Positions 45,828 through 54,805 of a stretch of 64,000 nucleotides of DNA are shown here, piece after piece. A program made the translations under genes and the position numbers. The first letter of the stretch is position 1. Each line of letters starts with the position of its first letter. The stretch lies in contig NZ_UGJJ01000002.1 of assembly GCF_900451175.1 (NCBI RefSeq), forward strand, positions 434,001 through 498,000, in the 5' to 3' direction. This DNA is from Kingella potus. Its GTDB lineage: Bacteria; Pseudomonadota; Gammaproteobacteria; Burkholderiales; Neisseriaceae. The notes beneath the pieces are model-generated. The model did not search any database. It saw only the letters and a list, made by a program, of their open reading frames with translations, and had not been told where the DNA came from.

Positions 45828-46548
45828 GGCGTATTCTCAGGCGGATGAGGTTTGGATGGTTTTCGTGCAGGCATTTCAGGTGTTTGAAGCAGGCTTTGAG
45901 GCCGTCTGAAAACCGCATTGCAGATTTCAGACGGCCTCTGCCTTTGGTGTTCTCCCTGCCTGCGGGGCAGGGTTGGGGCTTGTGCTGTTCGGGTAGGGTT
46001 TGGCGGTGGTTTCGGCTTGCGGGACGGTGGGCAAAGCGGTTCTGCGCACCGCCGCCGCCTTCGCAATCCGTCCCGCGCAGGCGCAGGGGAGGGAGCGGGC
46101 TGGCGGAGGATTCATTGGTTTGCACTTCGTTGAAGCGGCGTTTTCAGACGGCCTCTGTGTTTTGGCTTCTATCAAGCAGGCGGAGGTTTGCGGCTGTTTT
46201 GCTTTTCAGACGGCTTTTTTTCCGATCGCAGGCGGGGAGCGCGTGCGTCGCAGGGCGAGACACCCTACGAACGGCAGAGGCTGCCGCCTGCCCCGCCTGT
46301 CAGGCTGCATTAGAGTGTATGGCGCAGCCACGCACGCGGCTTTGTGTCGGCAGTTTGGTAGGGGCAAAGCATAAGGTTGCCTGCAAACCATCAAGCCGTT
46401 TTGTTTGGCCGATACCGTGTTTTCACCGCGTTGAAGTTGTGCTTTCAGACGGCCTCTTTGTATCAGGGTGCGTGTACTACTTTTGCCGTTCGGGTGTTTG
46501 AATCTAAGGTAGGGTGTGCCGCCAAGCGGCGCACGCGGGGTTTGCCGT
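45828..46548. repeat. DUS and REP-like repeat region, no gene
   Basis: About 720 bases holding inverted DUS pairs (45897-45942), two right halves of the DUS-bounded unit (46123-46155; 46415-46456) and REP-like sequences (for example AGGGTGTGCCGCC with GCGGCGCACGCG at 46510-46540). No frame here looks coding. Confidence 0.7.
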
Positions 46549-47229
46549 TTACGGTGCCAACAGCTTTAAGGCAGCGCGGGCTTCGGCTTGGGCTCGGGCG
46601 TTTTCCGCCGTGTCGGGCTGCGCCAATACTTTGCGCCACCATGCCGCGGCCTGCGTGCGGTTTTGCGGCACGCCTCTGCCGTTGTAGTACATCACGCCCA
46701 AATTGTATTGCGCATCGGCATAGCCCTGTTCGGCGGCTTTGCGGTACCACGCTGCCGCCTGTTTGTCGTCTTGCGCTACGCCCTGGCCGTTTTCGTATGC
46801 CGTGCCCAAATTGGATTGTGCAGGCGCGAAACCTTGTTCGGCGGCTTTGCGCCACCATGCGGCTGCCTGCCGGTCGTTTTGCGGCACGCCTTTGCCGCTG
46901 TCGTACAGCCCGCCCAAATTGTATTGCGCGTCGGCATAGCCTTGTTCGGCGGCCTTGCGGTACCACGCTGCCGCTTGTTGGTCGTTTTGCGTTACGCCGA
47001 GGCCGTTTCCATACGCCACGCCCAGATTGTATTGCGCCACCGCATAGCCCTGTTCGGCAAGCGGACGGATCAGGCGGACGGCCCGGCTGTAATTACCTGC
47101 TTTATAGGCATCCATTGCCCGGCGGAAGGCGGGGCTGTCGGCGGAAGCCGCCTGCACGGGTGCGGCCAAAGCCAGTATCAGAGCCGCCGCAGCGGCGTTG
47201 GGAAAGTTTTTTGAAATGCGGGCAAACAT
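46549..47229 (-). CDS. Exported Sel1 repeat protein
   Basis: A 226-aa protein with a signal peptide (MFARISKNFPNAAAAALILA, cut near VQAAS) and five consecutive Sel1-like repeats of 36 residues, each close to AEQGYADAQYNLGVMYYNGR with GVPQNDRQAAAWWRKA. The repeats are nearly identical at DNA level in places, so copy number may vary. Periplasmic scaffold or adhesion-related function is possible. The frame is open to 47343; the ATG at 47229 gives the signal peptide. Confidence 0.87.
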   Translation of the reverse strand: MFARISKNFPNAAAAALILALAAPVQAASADSPAFRRAMDAYKAGNYSRAVRLIRPLAEQGYAVAQYNLGVAYGNGLGVTQNDQQAAAWYRKAAEQGYADAQYNLGGLYDSGKGVPQNDRQAAAWWRKAAEQGFAPAQSNLGTAYENGQGVAQDDKQAAAWYRKAAEQGYADAQYNLGVMYYNGRGVPQNRTQAAAWWRKVLAQPDTAENARAQAEARAALKLLAP

Positions 47230-47423
47230 GGTTTTCTCCGTAAGCGGAAAAAGGCGGGCAATGCCGCCGCAGCTTGGAAATCCGCGTTGTTGCAGGGCGG
47301 CGGGCTTGGTGTGTCGGGGAGCGCGTGCGTGGCTGTGCCACACATCCTACTTTTGCCGTTCGGGGCGGGTTGGATACTAAGGTAGGGTGTTGTGCCGCTT
47401 GCGGCGCACGCGTTTTGCCGTTT

Positions 47424-49340
47424 TCAGACGGCCTCTCCGCCCTGTTTGCTCTCCAACGCCTCCCAGCGTTCCAGTTTTTCCAACAGGGCGGTTTCGATTT
47501 CTTCCGCCCGCCGCTGCAATGCGGCGGCTTTTTCGTAATCGCGGAAGATTTCTGGGTCGGAAAGCTGTGCGGCGATGGCGGTCTGCTCGGTTTCGAGGGC
47601 GGCGATTTCGTCGGGCAGGGCATCGAGTTCGCGCTGTTCTTTGTACGACAGTTTTACCGTGCGCTTGGCTTTGGGCTTGGCCTTGGCGGGCGCATCTTCA
47701 ACGGCGGCTTTGGGGGCGGAGGCCGTCTGAACAGCCAGTTCGCGCTGTTTGGCATCTTGGTAGTCCTGATAGCCGCCGATGTACTCTTTCAGGTAGCCTT
47801 CGCCCTCGAAAACAATGCTTTGGGTGATGACGTTGTCGAGAAACATACGGTCGTGGGAAACGAGGAACACCGTGCCGGCGTAGTCGCGCAGCAGTTCTTC
47901 CAGCAGCTCTTGGGTGTCGATGTCCAAATCGTTGGTCGGCTCGTCCAGCACCAGAATGTTGGCGGGGCGGGTGAACAGCTTGGCCAGCAGCAGGCGGTTG
48001 CGCTCGCCGCCGGAAAGCGAGGATACGGGCGATTGGGCGCGGGCGGGGTGGAACAGGAAGTCTTCCAGATAGCCCATTACGTGCCGTTTTTTGCCGCCGA
48101 TTTCCACATAGTCGTTGCCCTGGCCGAGGGTGTAAAACACGGTGTCGTTTTCGTTGAGTGCGCTGCGGAACTGGTCGAAATAGGCGGCTTCCTGCTTGCT
48201 GCCGAGGCGGATTTTGCCGCCGGTGGGGGAGAGTTCGCCCAAAATCAGTTTTAAAAAGGTGGTTTTGCCGATGCCGTTGGGGCCGATGAGGCCGATTTTG
48301 TCGCCGCGTTGGATTACGGCGGAGAAATCGCGCATGATGGTGCGCTCGCCGTAGGCAAAGGAGGCGTGTTCGAGTTCGGCGATGATTTTGCCGCTTCTTT
48401 CGCCCGCGTCGAGGCGGAAATTAACCTGCCCCTGCCGTTCGCGGCGGGCGGCGCGTTGGCGGCGCAGCTCTTCCACGCGGCGCACGCGGCCTTCGTTGCG
48501 GGTGCGGCGGGCTTCGATGCCTTTGCGTATCCACGCTTCTTCCTGCGCGTGGAATTTGTCGAACAGGCGGTTGTGTTCGGCTTCCACGGCCAGCTCTTCG
48601 GCTTTTTTTTCGCTGTATTTGGAGAAGCTGCCGGGGTAGGAGCGCAGCGTGCCTCTGTCCAATTCCACAATGCGGGTGGCGACGTTGTCGAGAAAACGGC
48701 GGTCGTGGGTGATCACAATCAGGCTGCCTGCAAAGCCGCGCAGCAGGTTTTCCAGCCAGACAATCGCGTCGATGTCGAGGTGGTTGGTCGGCTCGTCCAG
48801 GAGCAGCAGGTCGGGCTTCTGCACCCAGGCCTGCGCCAGTGCCAGCCGCTTTTTCTGCCCGCCGGAGAGGCTGGAGACGGCGGCGTTTTCAGGTAGCCCC
48901 AGCTCGCTGACGGTTTGGCGCACGGCGGCATCAATCTGCCAGCCGTTTTGCGCTTCGATTTGGTTTTGCAGCGCGTTGGTTTCGGCGGCGAGAGCCGTGT
49001 TTTCCGGCTGCCTTTCCAGTTCCGCCAGCACGGCGTGGTAGCGGCGCAGCACGTCGCGCAGGCCGCCCAGCCCTGCGGATACCGCGTCGAACACGGTGGA
49101 TGCGGGGTCGAAGAAATTTTCCTGCGGCACATACACGGTTTTCAGGCCGCTTTGCAGCACCAGCCGCCCGTCGTCGGGCTTCTGCACGCCGGCCAGGATT
49201 TTCAGGAGGGAAGATTTGCCCGCGCCGTTGCGCCCGATCAGCCCCACGCGCTCGCCGGAGTCGATTTGGAAGGCGGCACGGTCGAGCAGGGCGACATGGC
49301 CGACGGCAAAGGATAGGTTTTCGGCTTGGAGGATGTTCAT
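47424..49340 (-). CDS. uup: ABC-F family ATPase Uup
   Basis: Cytoplasmic ABC-F protein. Uup homologues affect transposon excision and ribosome function. The 638-aa chain has two ABC modules: Walker A GRNGAGKSS near residue 37, signature LSGGQKKR, Walker B LLLLDEPTNHLD; then GPNGIGKTT near residue 350, LSGGERNR and LVLDEPTNDLD. A coiled-coil C-terminal domain follows from about residue 550. The last codons are GAG-GCC-GTC-TGA, so the stop and EAV come from a DUS. The frame extends upstream to 50087, but that part is shadow. Confidence 0.93.
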   Translation of the reverse strand: MNILQAENLSFAVGHVALLDRAAFQIDSGERVGLIGRNGAGKSSLLKILAGVQKPDDGRLVLQSGLKTVYVPQENFFDPASTVFDAVSAGLGGLRDVLRRYHAVLAELERQPENTALAAETNALQNQIEAQNGWQIDAAVRQTVSELGLPENAAVSSLSGGQKKRLALAQAWVQKPDLLLLDEPTNHLDIDAIVWLENLLRGFAGSLIVITHDRRFLDNVATRIVELDRGTLRSYPGSFSKYSEKKAEELAVEAEHNRLFDKFHAQEEAWIRKGIEARRTRNEGRVRRVEELRRQRAARRERQGQVNFRLDAGERSGKIIAELEHASFAYGERTIMRDFSAVIQRGDKIGLIGPNGIGKTTFLKLILGELSPTGGKIRLGSKQEAAYFDQFRSALNENDTVFYTLGQGNDYVEIGGKKRHVMGYLEDFLFHPARAQSPVSSLSGGERNRLLLAKLFTRPANILVLDEPTNDLDIDTQELLEELLRDYAGTVFLVSHDRMFLDNVITQSIVFEGEGYLKEYIGGYQDYQDAKQRELAVQTASAPKAAVEDAPAKAKPKAKRTVKLSYKEQRELDALPDEIAALETEQTAIAAQLSDPEIFRDYEKAAALQRRAEEIETALLEKLERWEALESKQGGEAV

Positions 49341-49390
49341 GGCTGCGGTGGGGAAACGGGGTGGATGGAAAGGAGCGGATTGTACAGGGA

Positions 49391-49433
49391 AAGGCCGTCT
49401 GAAATCGCTTTTGCGCGTTTTCAGACGGCCTTT
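49391..49433 (-). terminator. DUS-pair terminator between the TauE-like gene and uup
   Basis: AAAGGCCGTCTGAAA and its inverse enclose a small GCGC hairpin; it would end the TauE-like transcript and separate it from uup. Confidence 0.6.
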
Positions 49434-49462
49434 CCGGTTTGGAAAACCGCTGCGGGCGCGGC

Positions 49463-50143
49463 TCAGGCGGCGGCAATCATCGCGGCGGTGCGCCAAAGCT
49501 GCCACGCCGCCCAGGCGCAGACGGAAAGCCCGGCCGCCAGACGCAGGCGGCGGTTGCGCAGCAGGGATTCGAGCTGTCCGGCAAACCAGCCGAAAGCCAG
49601 AAGGTTGGGCAGGGTGCCCAGCGCGAACGAGAGCATCAGCAGGCCGCCCTGCACCGCGCTGCCGCTGCCGAGCGCGTACAGCGACGCGCTGTACACCATG
49701 CCGCAGGGCAGCCAGCCCCAAAGCAGGCCGACGGCGAAACAGGCCGGCACGCTTTTGACCGGCAGCAGGCGGTTGAGCAGCGGATTGAGCCGTTTCCACA
49801 CCGGTTTGCCCGCGCTTTCGATGCGGCGCACGAAGTCGGACAAACCGGCCAGATAAAGCCCCAGCAGCAGCAGCAGGAGGTTGGCTGCGGCCAGCAGGGC
49901 AATCTGCACGCCGCGCGTGTCGTCGAGCGAAATGCCGAAGCGGCCGAGCGCGCCGGCCAGGATGCCGGCGGCGGTGTAACTGGTGATGCGGCCGAGGTTC
50001 ATCAGCACAATCAGCCACAGGCGGTTGATGTGCGGCGGCAGTTGCAGGGCGAAAGCCGAAGAGAGGCCGCCGCACATGGCCAGACAATGGCCGCCGCCGA
50101 AAAAGCCGAGCAGGAAGAGGGTGGGATAGGAAAAATCGTTCAT
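49463..50143 (-). CDS. TauE/SafE-like (DsbD_2 type) membrane protein
   Basis: A 226-aa inner-membrane protein with about six helices and the GGGHCLAMCGG motif at residues 16-26 (Cys20, Cys24). This motif marks the cytochrome biogenesis/heavy-metal transport group often annotated as sulfite exporter or as CcoH/urease accessory-like. A second conserved WGWLPCGMVYSA sits near residue 145. Homologues often lie near cbb3 oxidase genes (copper supply), but none are seen here. The transported ion is not known. Confidence 0.82.
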   Translation of the reverse strand: MNDFSYPTLFLLGFFGGGHCLAMCGGLSSAFALQLPPHINRLWLIVLMNLGRITSYTAAGILAGALGRFGISLDDTRGVQIALLAAANLLLLLLGLYLAGLSDFVRRIESAGKPVWKRLNPLLNRLLPVKSVPACFAVGLLWGWLPCGMVYSASLYALGSGSAVQGGLLMLSFALGTLPNLLAFGWFAGQLESLLRNRRLRLAAGLSVCAWAAWQLWRTAAMIAAA

Positions 50144-50368
50144 GATGTGCGGAGCGGTTTGTTTTTTTGTTTTAAGGTGGCCGCGGTGCTGCGGGTTTGA
50201 CCGTGTCGGTGCAGGTAAGGATTAAGGCGGAGCGGCAATACCCGTCGGGAGCGGCTGCTGCCGCATCAACCTGCTTCCAATGGTTCTGCCTTCAATGGGC
50301 GGATGCGGACGGAGGCCGTCTGAAAAAGCCTGCTTGGGCGGCACGCCCTGCCTTGTGCCGGAGCGGTT

Positions 50369-51250
50369 TCAGACGGCCTCCGGCGGTGCGGGCGTACCGT
50401 TTGCCGTATCGCAGCCGTCCCGTTTGCGGTATTGCCCGGGCGTGATGCCGTACATTTTTTTAAATGCCTTGCAAAAGTGCGTTTCCGAGCCGAAGCCCGC
50501 ATCCTGTGCGATGGCAAACGCGGGTTCCGCGCTGTGTTTGAGCCGCACGGCGGCGTGTTGCAGGCGGATGCGGTTGACGAAGGAATAGGGGCTGGTGCCG
50601 GTGTAGATTTTGAAGAGGCGTGCCAGTTGGGCGGGCGACATGCCGGACGAACCGGCCATGTCGCCTATCGTCCACGGCTGCGCCGGCTGTTCCAGCACGT
50701 CTCGGATTACATCGTGCAGACGGCGGTTGCGCAGGCCTTTCAGCACCCCTTCGTGCAGCGTCGGCACGCGCTTTTCCGTCAGGAAAGCGCGCAGCAGCAT
50801 CACCAGTATCACCTTTGCGAGCGCGTCCGCCGCCGAACGCGCACCCGGCTGCGGGTTGTCCGCTTCCGCCTGCAATAGTGCGGCCACATGGCGCAGGGAC
50901 GTGCCGCGCATATTGAGCAGCACCGTTTCGGGCAGCCCCGCCATCAGGTCGGCGTGTGCGTCGTAGGAAAAGCGGGCGCAGAAGAAGCCGAAATCCGCCG
51001 CATCCGTACCGCCCGCCGCCAGGGTGTGCGCCGAGCCGTGCGGGAAAAACACGATGTCGCCCTCGCGCAGCAGGCGGGGTTCGGCTGCGCCGTCGGTTTG
51101 CAGCCGCCCCGATCCGCCGCCGATAATGTATATCCAAGCCCGTCCGCGCCGCGCTTCTTGGTGTATTTGAGAGCCGTCGGGCAACAGCCGCCGTGCCTCT
51201 ACGCTGCCGCAAATCTGCGCGAGCGACACCAATCTGTCGAGCATATCCAT
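50369..51250 (-). CDS. AraC-family transcriptional regulator
   Basis: A 293-aa regulator with an N-terminal cupin-like sensing domain (DIVFFPHGSAHTLAAGG near residue 95) and two C-terminal helix-turn-helix motifs (WTIGDMAGSSGMSPAQLARL and AFAIAQDAGFGSETHFCKAF, then YGITPGQYRKR). The frame extends to 51331; the ATG at 51250 is preferred. The last codons GAG-GCC-GTC-TGA are a DUS, giving the C terminus EAV. The target is unknown; the divergent rhodanese gene is a candidate. Confidence 0.9.
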   Translation of the reverse strand: MDMLDRLVSLAQICGSVEARRLLPDGSQIHQEARRGRAWIYIIGGGSGRLQTDGAAEPRLLREGDIVFFPHGSAHTLAAGGTDAADFGFFCARFSYDAHADLMAGLPETVLLNMRGTSLRHVAALLQAEADNPQPGARSAADALAKVILVMLLRAFLTEKRVPTLHEGVLKGLRNRRLHDVIRDVLEQPAQPWTIGDMAGSSGMSPAQLARLFKIYTGTSPYSFVNRIRLQHAAVRLKHSAEPAFAIAQDAGFGSETHFCKAFKKMYGITPGQYRKRDGCDTANGTPAPPEAV

Positions 51251-51568
51251 ATTTGCACCATCCGATGATACGATTTGCGGGTTATTATAAGGCGGATAAG
51301 GCAGAAGCAGCCATGCGGCCGCCGTTTCCACCCGCTGCCGGGACGGTTATACTTCATGCCCCGCGCGCTTGGAGGGCGGCGGAAAGCCGTTGGCGGAACA
51401 AGGATTTGCCGTGATACGGGCTGTGCGGCCGTCTGAAAAAAACGTCCGCCGCCGTTTTCCCCATCTGCCGAAACCGCGTTTCACTTCGTTGAAGCCGCGC
51501 TTTCAGACGGCCTGCCGCGCCGGATCCGAGTCCGCTTCCTCCGTTTTTCAGCTAAAAAAGGAAAATCT
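51251..51568. other. Intergenic region between araC-type gene and rhodanese gene
   Basis: Contains an 88-bp copy of the unit bounded by inverted DUS (51426-51513). The upstream part may hold divergent promoters; none is clear. No gene is seen. Confidence 0.5.
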
Positions 51569-51943
51569 GTGAAAAAACCGTTTGTTTCTGTATTGGCCGC
51601 CGCCCTTTTGGCCGCCGCTTCCGTTCCCGTTTCCGCCCTGTCCCTGGCTCCTGCCGCCGCTCAAAAGGCCGCGCCTGCCGCCCGCGCCGAAGGCGTGTGG
51701 ATCGATGTGCGCTCGCCCGAGGAATATGCGGCAGGCCATTTGTCCGACGCGCAAAACATCCCGCTCGAACAGCTCGTCGCCAGAGCCGCCGAAGTGCAGC
51801 CGGACAAAACCGCGCCGGTCAATCTCTACTGCAAATCCGGCCGCCGCGCCGGCCTGGCCAAGCAGATGTTGGAAAAGCTGGGCTACACCAATGTGAGAAA
51901 TCAGGGCGGCTATCAGGATTTGCTGGCCAAAGGCTTGAAATAA
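51569..51943 (+). CDS. Exported rhodanese-like protein
   Basis: A 124-aa periplasmic sulfurtransferase-like protein. It starts at GTG (51569) after AAAAGGA and has a signal peptide cut near VSALS. The rhodanese domain has WIDVRSPEEYAAGHLSDAQN near residue 44 and the active-site loop YCKSGRRA with Cys88. It resembles PspE. It is followed 82 bases later by a DUF302 lipoprotein gene on the same strand. Confidence 0.9.
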   Translation: MKKPFVSVLAAALLAAASVPVSALSLAPAAAQKAAPAARAEGVWIDVRSPEEYAAGHLSDAQNIPLEQLVARAAEVQPDKTAPVNLYCKSGRRAGLAKQMLEKLGYTNVRNQGGYQDLLAKGLK

Positions 51944-52025
51944 AAAACGTATCCGTAAACCATACCGGCTTTGCCGCCGTCCGCAGAGTGTTGCGGGCGG
52001 CCGGTGCCGACGCTTGGAGCATCCG

Positions 52026-52532
52026 ATGAAATTTCCGACGAAACCCGTTTTGTCTGCCGCCGCCGCGCTCGCGCTTGCCGCCTGTGCCGCACCCCTACCG
52101 TCCGTATCCCCGTCCGATAAGGAGCAGATCGTGTCCCAGCCTTCCCGTACCCACAGCATTTCCAGCCGCTACGGCTTTGCCGAAACCGTTTCCCGGCTGC
52201 AACAGGCCGTGCGCGGCAAAGGCATGACCGTGTTTGCCGTGATCGACCATCAGGCCGCCGCCCGCAAAGCGGGGCTGGATATGCAGCCGGCCACGGTGAT
52301 TGTGTTCGGCGCACCCAAAGCGGGCACCCCGCTGATGATTAAAGACCCCGATTTCGCGCTGCAGCTGCCGCTCAAAGTGCTGGTTACCGAAAGCGGCGGG
52401 CAGGTACGCGCGGTGTTCAACGACACCCGCGCCCTGCTGGACGGCAGCGGCATTGCGGTGGCCGATGTGGAAAACAGCTTGATCGACGCAGCGGTGCTGA
52501 TGGTGCTGATTGAGAAAACCGTGTCCGAATAG
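52026..52532 (+). CDS. DUF302 domain lipoprotein
   Basis: A 168-aa lipoprotein (lipobox ALAAC, Cys20) with a DUF302 domain: FAETVSRLQQAVRGKGMTVF, VIDHQAAARKAGLDMQPATV, FGAPKAGTPLMIKDPDFALQ and PLKVLV. DUF302 proteins are small exported proteins of unknown role, sometimes near sulfur or thiol genes, which agrees with the rhodanese next door. A DUS-pair terminator follows (52552-52595). Confidence 0.87.
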   Translation: MKFPTKPVLSAAAALALAACAAPLPSVSPSDKEQIVSQPSRTHSISSRYGFAETVSRLQQAVRGKGMTVFAVIDHQAAARKAGLDMQPATVIVFGAPKAGTPLMIKDPDFALQLPLKVLVTESGGQVRAVFNDTRALLDGSGIAVADVENSLIDAAVLMVLIEKTVSE

Positions 52533-52551
52533 CGTTTCCGCCTGCGGCAGA

Positions 52552-52595
52552 GAGGCCGTCTGAAAAGCGTGTGTCCGTGCTTTTCAGACGGCCTC
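52552..52595 (+). terminator. DUS-pair terminator after the DUF302 gene
   Basis: GAGGCCGTCTGAAAAGC and its inverse form a 17-bp stem with a 10-base loop. Confidence 0.7.
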
Positions 52596-52610
52596 TCTGC
52601 CCGAATCCGC

Positions 52611-52616
52611 TATAAT
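52611..52616 (+). promoter_or_regulatory. pglD promoter -10 box
   Basis: Perfect TATAAT followed by GCCGCCGCC, 38 bases before the pglD start. Confidence 0.5.
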
Positions 52617-52654
52617 GCCGCCGCCTTTTGCCAACCGCCTCCGTCGGGAAAACC

Positions 52655-54565
52655 ATGCTCGAAACCCTGCTGTCGCTGCCGCGCCATGTGAAAAAGATGC
52701 TGTTCGTTGTGCACGACCTGCTGCTGGTGTTTTGCGCCTTTTGGTTTACCCAGAGCCTGAAAGCGGATTACGACCACGAATGGTACGACCCGGCCAACTG
52801 GTACGCGCTCGCCGCCACGCTGGCGTTTACCGTGCCGCTGTTTGCGCGGCTGGGGCTTTACCGCGCCGTTACCCGCTACATCAGCCTGCGCATCCTCGCC
52901 GTCGCCTTGTTTGGCAGCTTCGCCTCGATGCTGGCGTTTTTTTTCAGCGTGCTGGTGTTTGAAAGACAGCTCCGCCTTGCCCTGCCGGTGGTGTATTTCT
53001 TTCTTTTGGTGGTGCTGATTGCCGGTTCGCGCCTGCTGCTGCGGCTGATGCTGGCCGAACGCAGCGAGCGCAACAGCGCGGTACCCGTCATCATCTACGG
53101 CGCGGGGCAGTCGGGGCGGCAGCTTGCCGAAGCGGTGAAGCAGGTAAACGAATACCGCGCCGCCGCGTTCGTGGACGACAATCCGCGTTTGCAGGACACG
53201 ATTGTGAACGATCTGCCGGTATACGCCCCCGCCGAAATCGAAAAACTGATTGCCCGCCACGGCGTGAAAAAAATCCTGCTCGCCATCCCCAGCGCGCCGC
53301 CGGCCGCCCGCAAAGCCATTCTGAGCCGCCTCGAAGCCTATCCCTGCGAAGTGCTGGCCATCCCCGGCATGAAGGATTTGGTGGACGGCGGCATCCACAC
53401 CGGCGTGTTGAAAAAAATCTCCGTGGCCGACCTTTTGGGGCGAGAGCCTGTCGATCCCGATGCAGAGCTGATGTCGCTCGACATTGCCGGCAAAAGCGTG
53501 ATGGTAACCGGCGCGGGCGGCTCGATCGGTTCGGAGCTGTGCCGCCAGATTCTCGCCCTGCGTCCGGCGCGGCTCGTCCTTTTCGAGCTGTCCGAATTTG
53601 CCCTTTACACCATCGAACAGGAACTCGACGGCTTGCGGCGGCAGCACGGTATCGGCTGCGAAATCCTGCCGCTTTTGGGATCGGTGCAGGACACAGGCCG
53701 TCTGAAAAGCGTGATTGCCGCATTTGCCGTGGACACCGTTTACCACGCGGCCGCCTACAAACACGTCCCCCTTGTCGCCCTCAACACCATCGAAGGCATA
53801 CGCAACAACGTCTTCGGCACTCTCGCCTGCGCCCAAGCCGCGCAGGAAGGCGGCGTGTCCACCTTTGTTTTAATCTCCACCGACAAAGCCGTGCGCCCCA
53901 CCAACACCATGGGCGCGGGCAAACGCATGGCCGAACTGGTTTTGCAGGCACTGGCCGCCGAGCCCGGCTGCCGCACCCGTTTCTGCATGGTGCGCTTCGG
54001 CAACGTGCTCGGCTCCTCGGGCTCGGTTGTCCCCGCTTTCGAGCGGCAGATAGCCCGGGGCGGGCCGGTCAGCCTGACCCATCCCGACATCACCCGCTAT
54101 TTCATGACCATCCCCGAAGCCGCCCAGCTTGTCATCCAGGCCGGCGCAATGGGCAAAGGCGGCGACGTATTCGTACTCGACATGGGCGAATCGGTGAAAA
54201 TCATCGACCTCGCCCGACGGATGATCCGCCTTTCCGGCCTCGAAGTGAAAGACGAAAACCATCCCCACGGCGACATCGAAATCCGCATCACCGGCCTGCG
54301 TCCCGGCGAAAAACTCTACGAAGAGCTGCTCATCGGCGACAACGTTTCCCCCACCCGCCACCCGCGCATCCTCACCGCAGCGGAAACCATGCTGCCCTGG
54401 CCGCAGCTCGGCGTTCTTTTGGACGGAATCGCCGCCGCCTGCGAAACCGGCGACCAGGCCGCCCTGCGCCGCCTGCTGGTTGCCGCCCCAGCCGCCTTCC
54501 GGCCGCAGGACGGCATCTGCGATTTGGTGTGGACGGCGCAGCAGGGCGGAGCGGGGCGCGGATAA
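52655..54565 (+). CDS. pglD: UDP-sugar 4,6-dehydratase PglD (FlaA1/CapD family)
   Basis: Membrane-bound nucleotide-sugar dehydratase/epimerase. Neisserial PglD makes the UDP-4-keto sugar for the diacetamido-trideoxyhexose of O-linked glycans. The 636-aa chain has four N-terminal membrane helices (to about residue 130), a first Rossmann domain (VIIYGAGQSGRQLAEA) and the catalytic SDR domain with VTGAGGSIGSELCRQI near residue 290, AAYKHVPLVALN and the atypical STDKAVRPTNTMGAGKR active-site stretch. A DUS inside is read as TGRLKSVI. The rest of the pgl cluster is not adjacent. Assignment to PglD rather than another CapD-type enzyme is likely but not proven. Confidence 0.8.
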   Translation: MLETLLSLPRHVKKMLFVVHDLLLVFCAFWFTQSLKADYDHEWYDPANWYALAATLAFTVPLFARLGLYRAVTRYISLRILAVALFGSFASMLAFFFSVLVFERQLRLALPVVYFFLLVVLIAGSRLLLRLMLAERSERNSAVPVIIYGAGQSGRQLAEAVKQVNEYRAAAFVDDNPRLQDTIVNDLPVYAPAEIEKLIARHGVKKILLAIPSAPPAARKAILSRLEAYPCEVLAIPGMKDLVDGGIHTGVLKKISVADLLGREPVDPDAELMSLDIAGKSVMVTGAGGSIGSELCRQILALRPARLVLFELSEFALYTIEQELDGLRRQHGIGCEILPLLGSVQDTGRLKSVIAAFAVDTVYHAAAYKHVPLVALNTIEGIRNNVFGTLACAQAAQEGGVSTFVLISTDKAVRPTNTMGAGKRMAELVLQALAAEPGCRTRFCMVRFGNVLGSSGSVVPAFERQIARGGPVSLTHPDITRYFMTIPEAAQLVIQAGAMGKGGDVFVLDMGESVKIIDLARRMIRLSGLEVKDENHPHGDIEIRITGLRPGEKLYEELLIGDNVSPTRHPRILTAAETMLPWPQLGVLLDGIAAACETGDQAALRRLLVAAPAAFRPQDGICDLVWTAQQGGAGRG

Positions 54566-54760
54566 AGCCGGCGGGACAAGGCGGCGGGGCATGGAGGCCG
54601 TCTGAAACCCGCAAACCGCGTGCGTGGCAGAGCCGCGTCCCGCACGGCCGTTCCGCGTCGGGCGTGCCGCCCAAGCGGCGCAAGCGTTCTTTGCGGACAG
54701 AGGCCGTCTGAAAACACCGATCCGGCGGCGCGGGCGGCAAGCCCGTTTTCAGACGGCCTG
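54566..54760. other. DUS/REP-like intergenic region upstream of pyrB
   Basis: Contains DUS copies near 54596, 54703 and 54747 and a REP-like segment (CGTGCCGCCCAAGCGGCGCA at 54664-54683). No gene is seen. Confidence 0.6.
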
Positions 54761-54766
54761 ACCTTG

Positions 54767-54775
54767 TGCGATAAT
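54767..54775 (+). promoter_or_regulatory. Extended -10 promoter for pyrBI
   Basis: TGCGATAAT fits the extended -10 consensus, followed by CGCGCC. A DUS sits where a -35 would be. It lies 31 bases before the leader ORF and 138 bases before pyrB. Confidence 0.5.
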
Positions 54776-54805
54776 CGCGCCGTTTTTTCCCACAGGATCA
54801 CCGCC

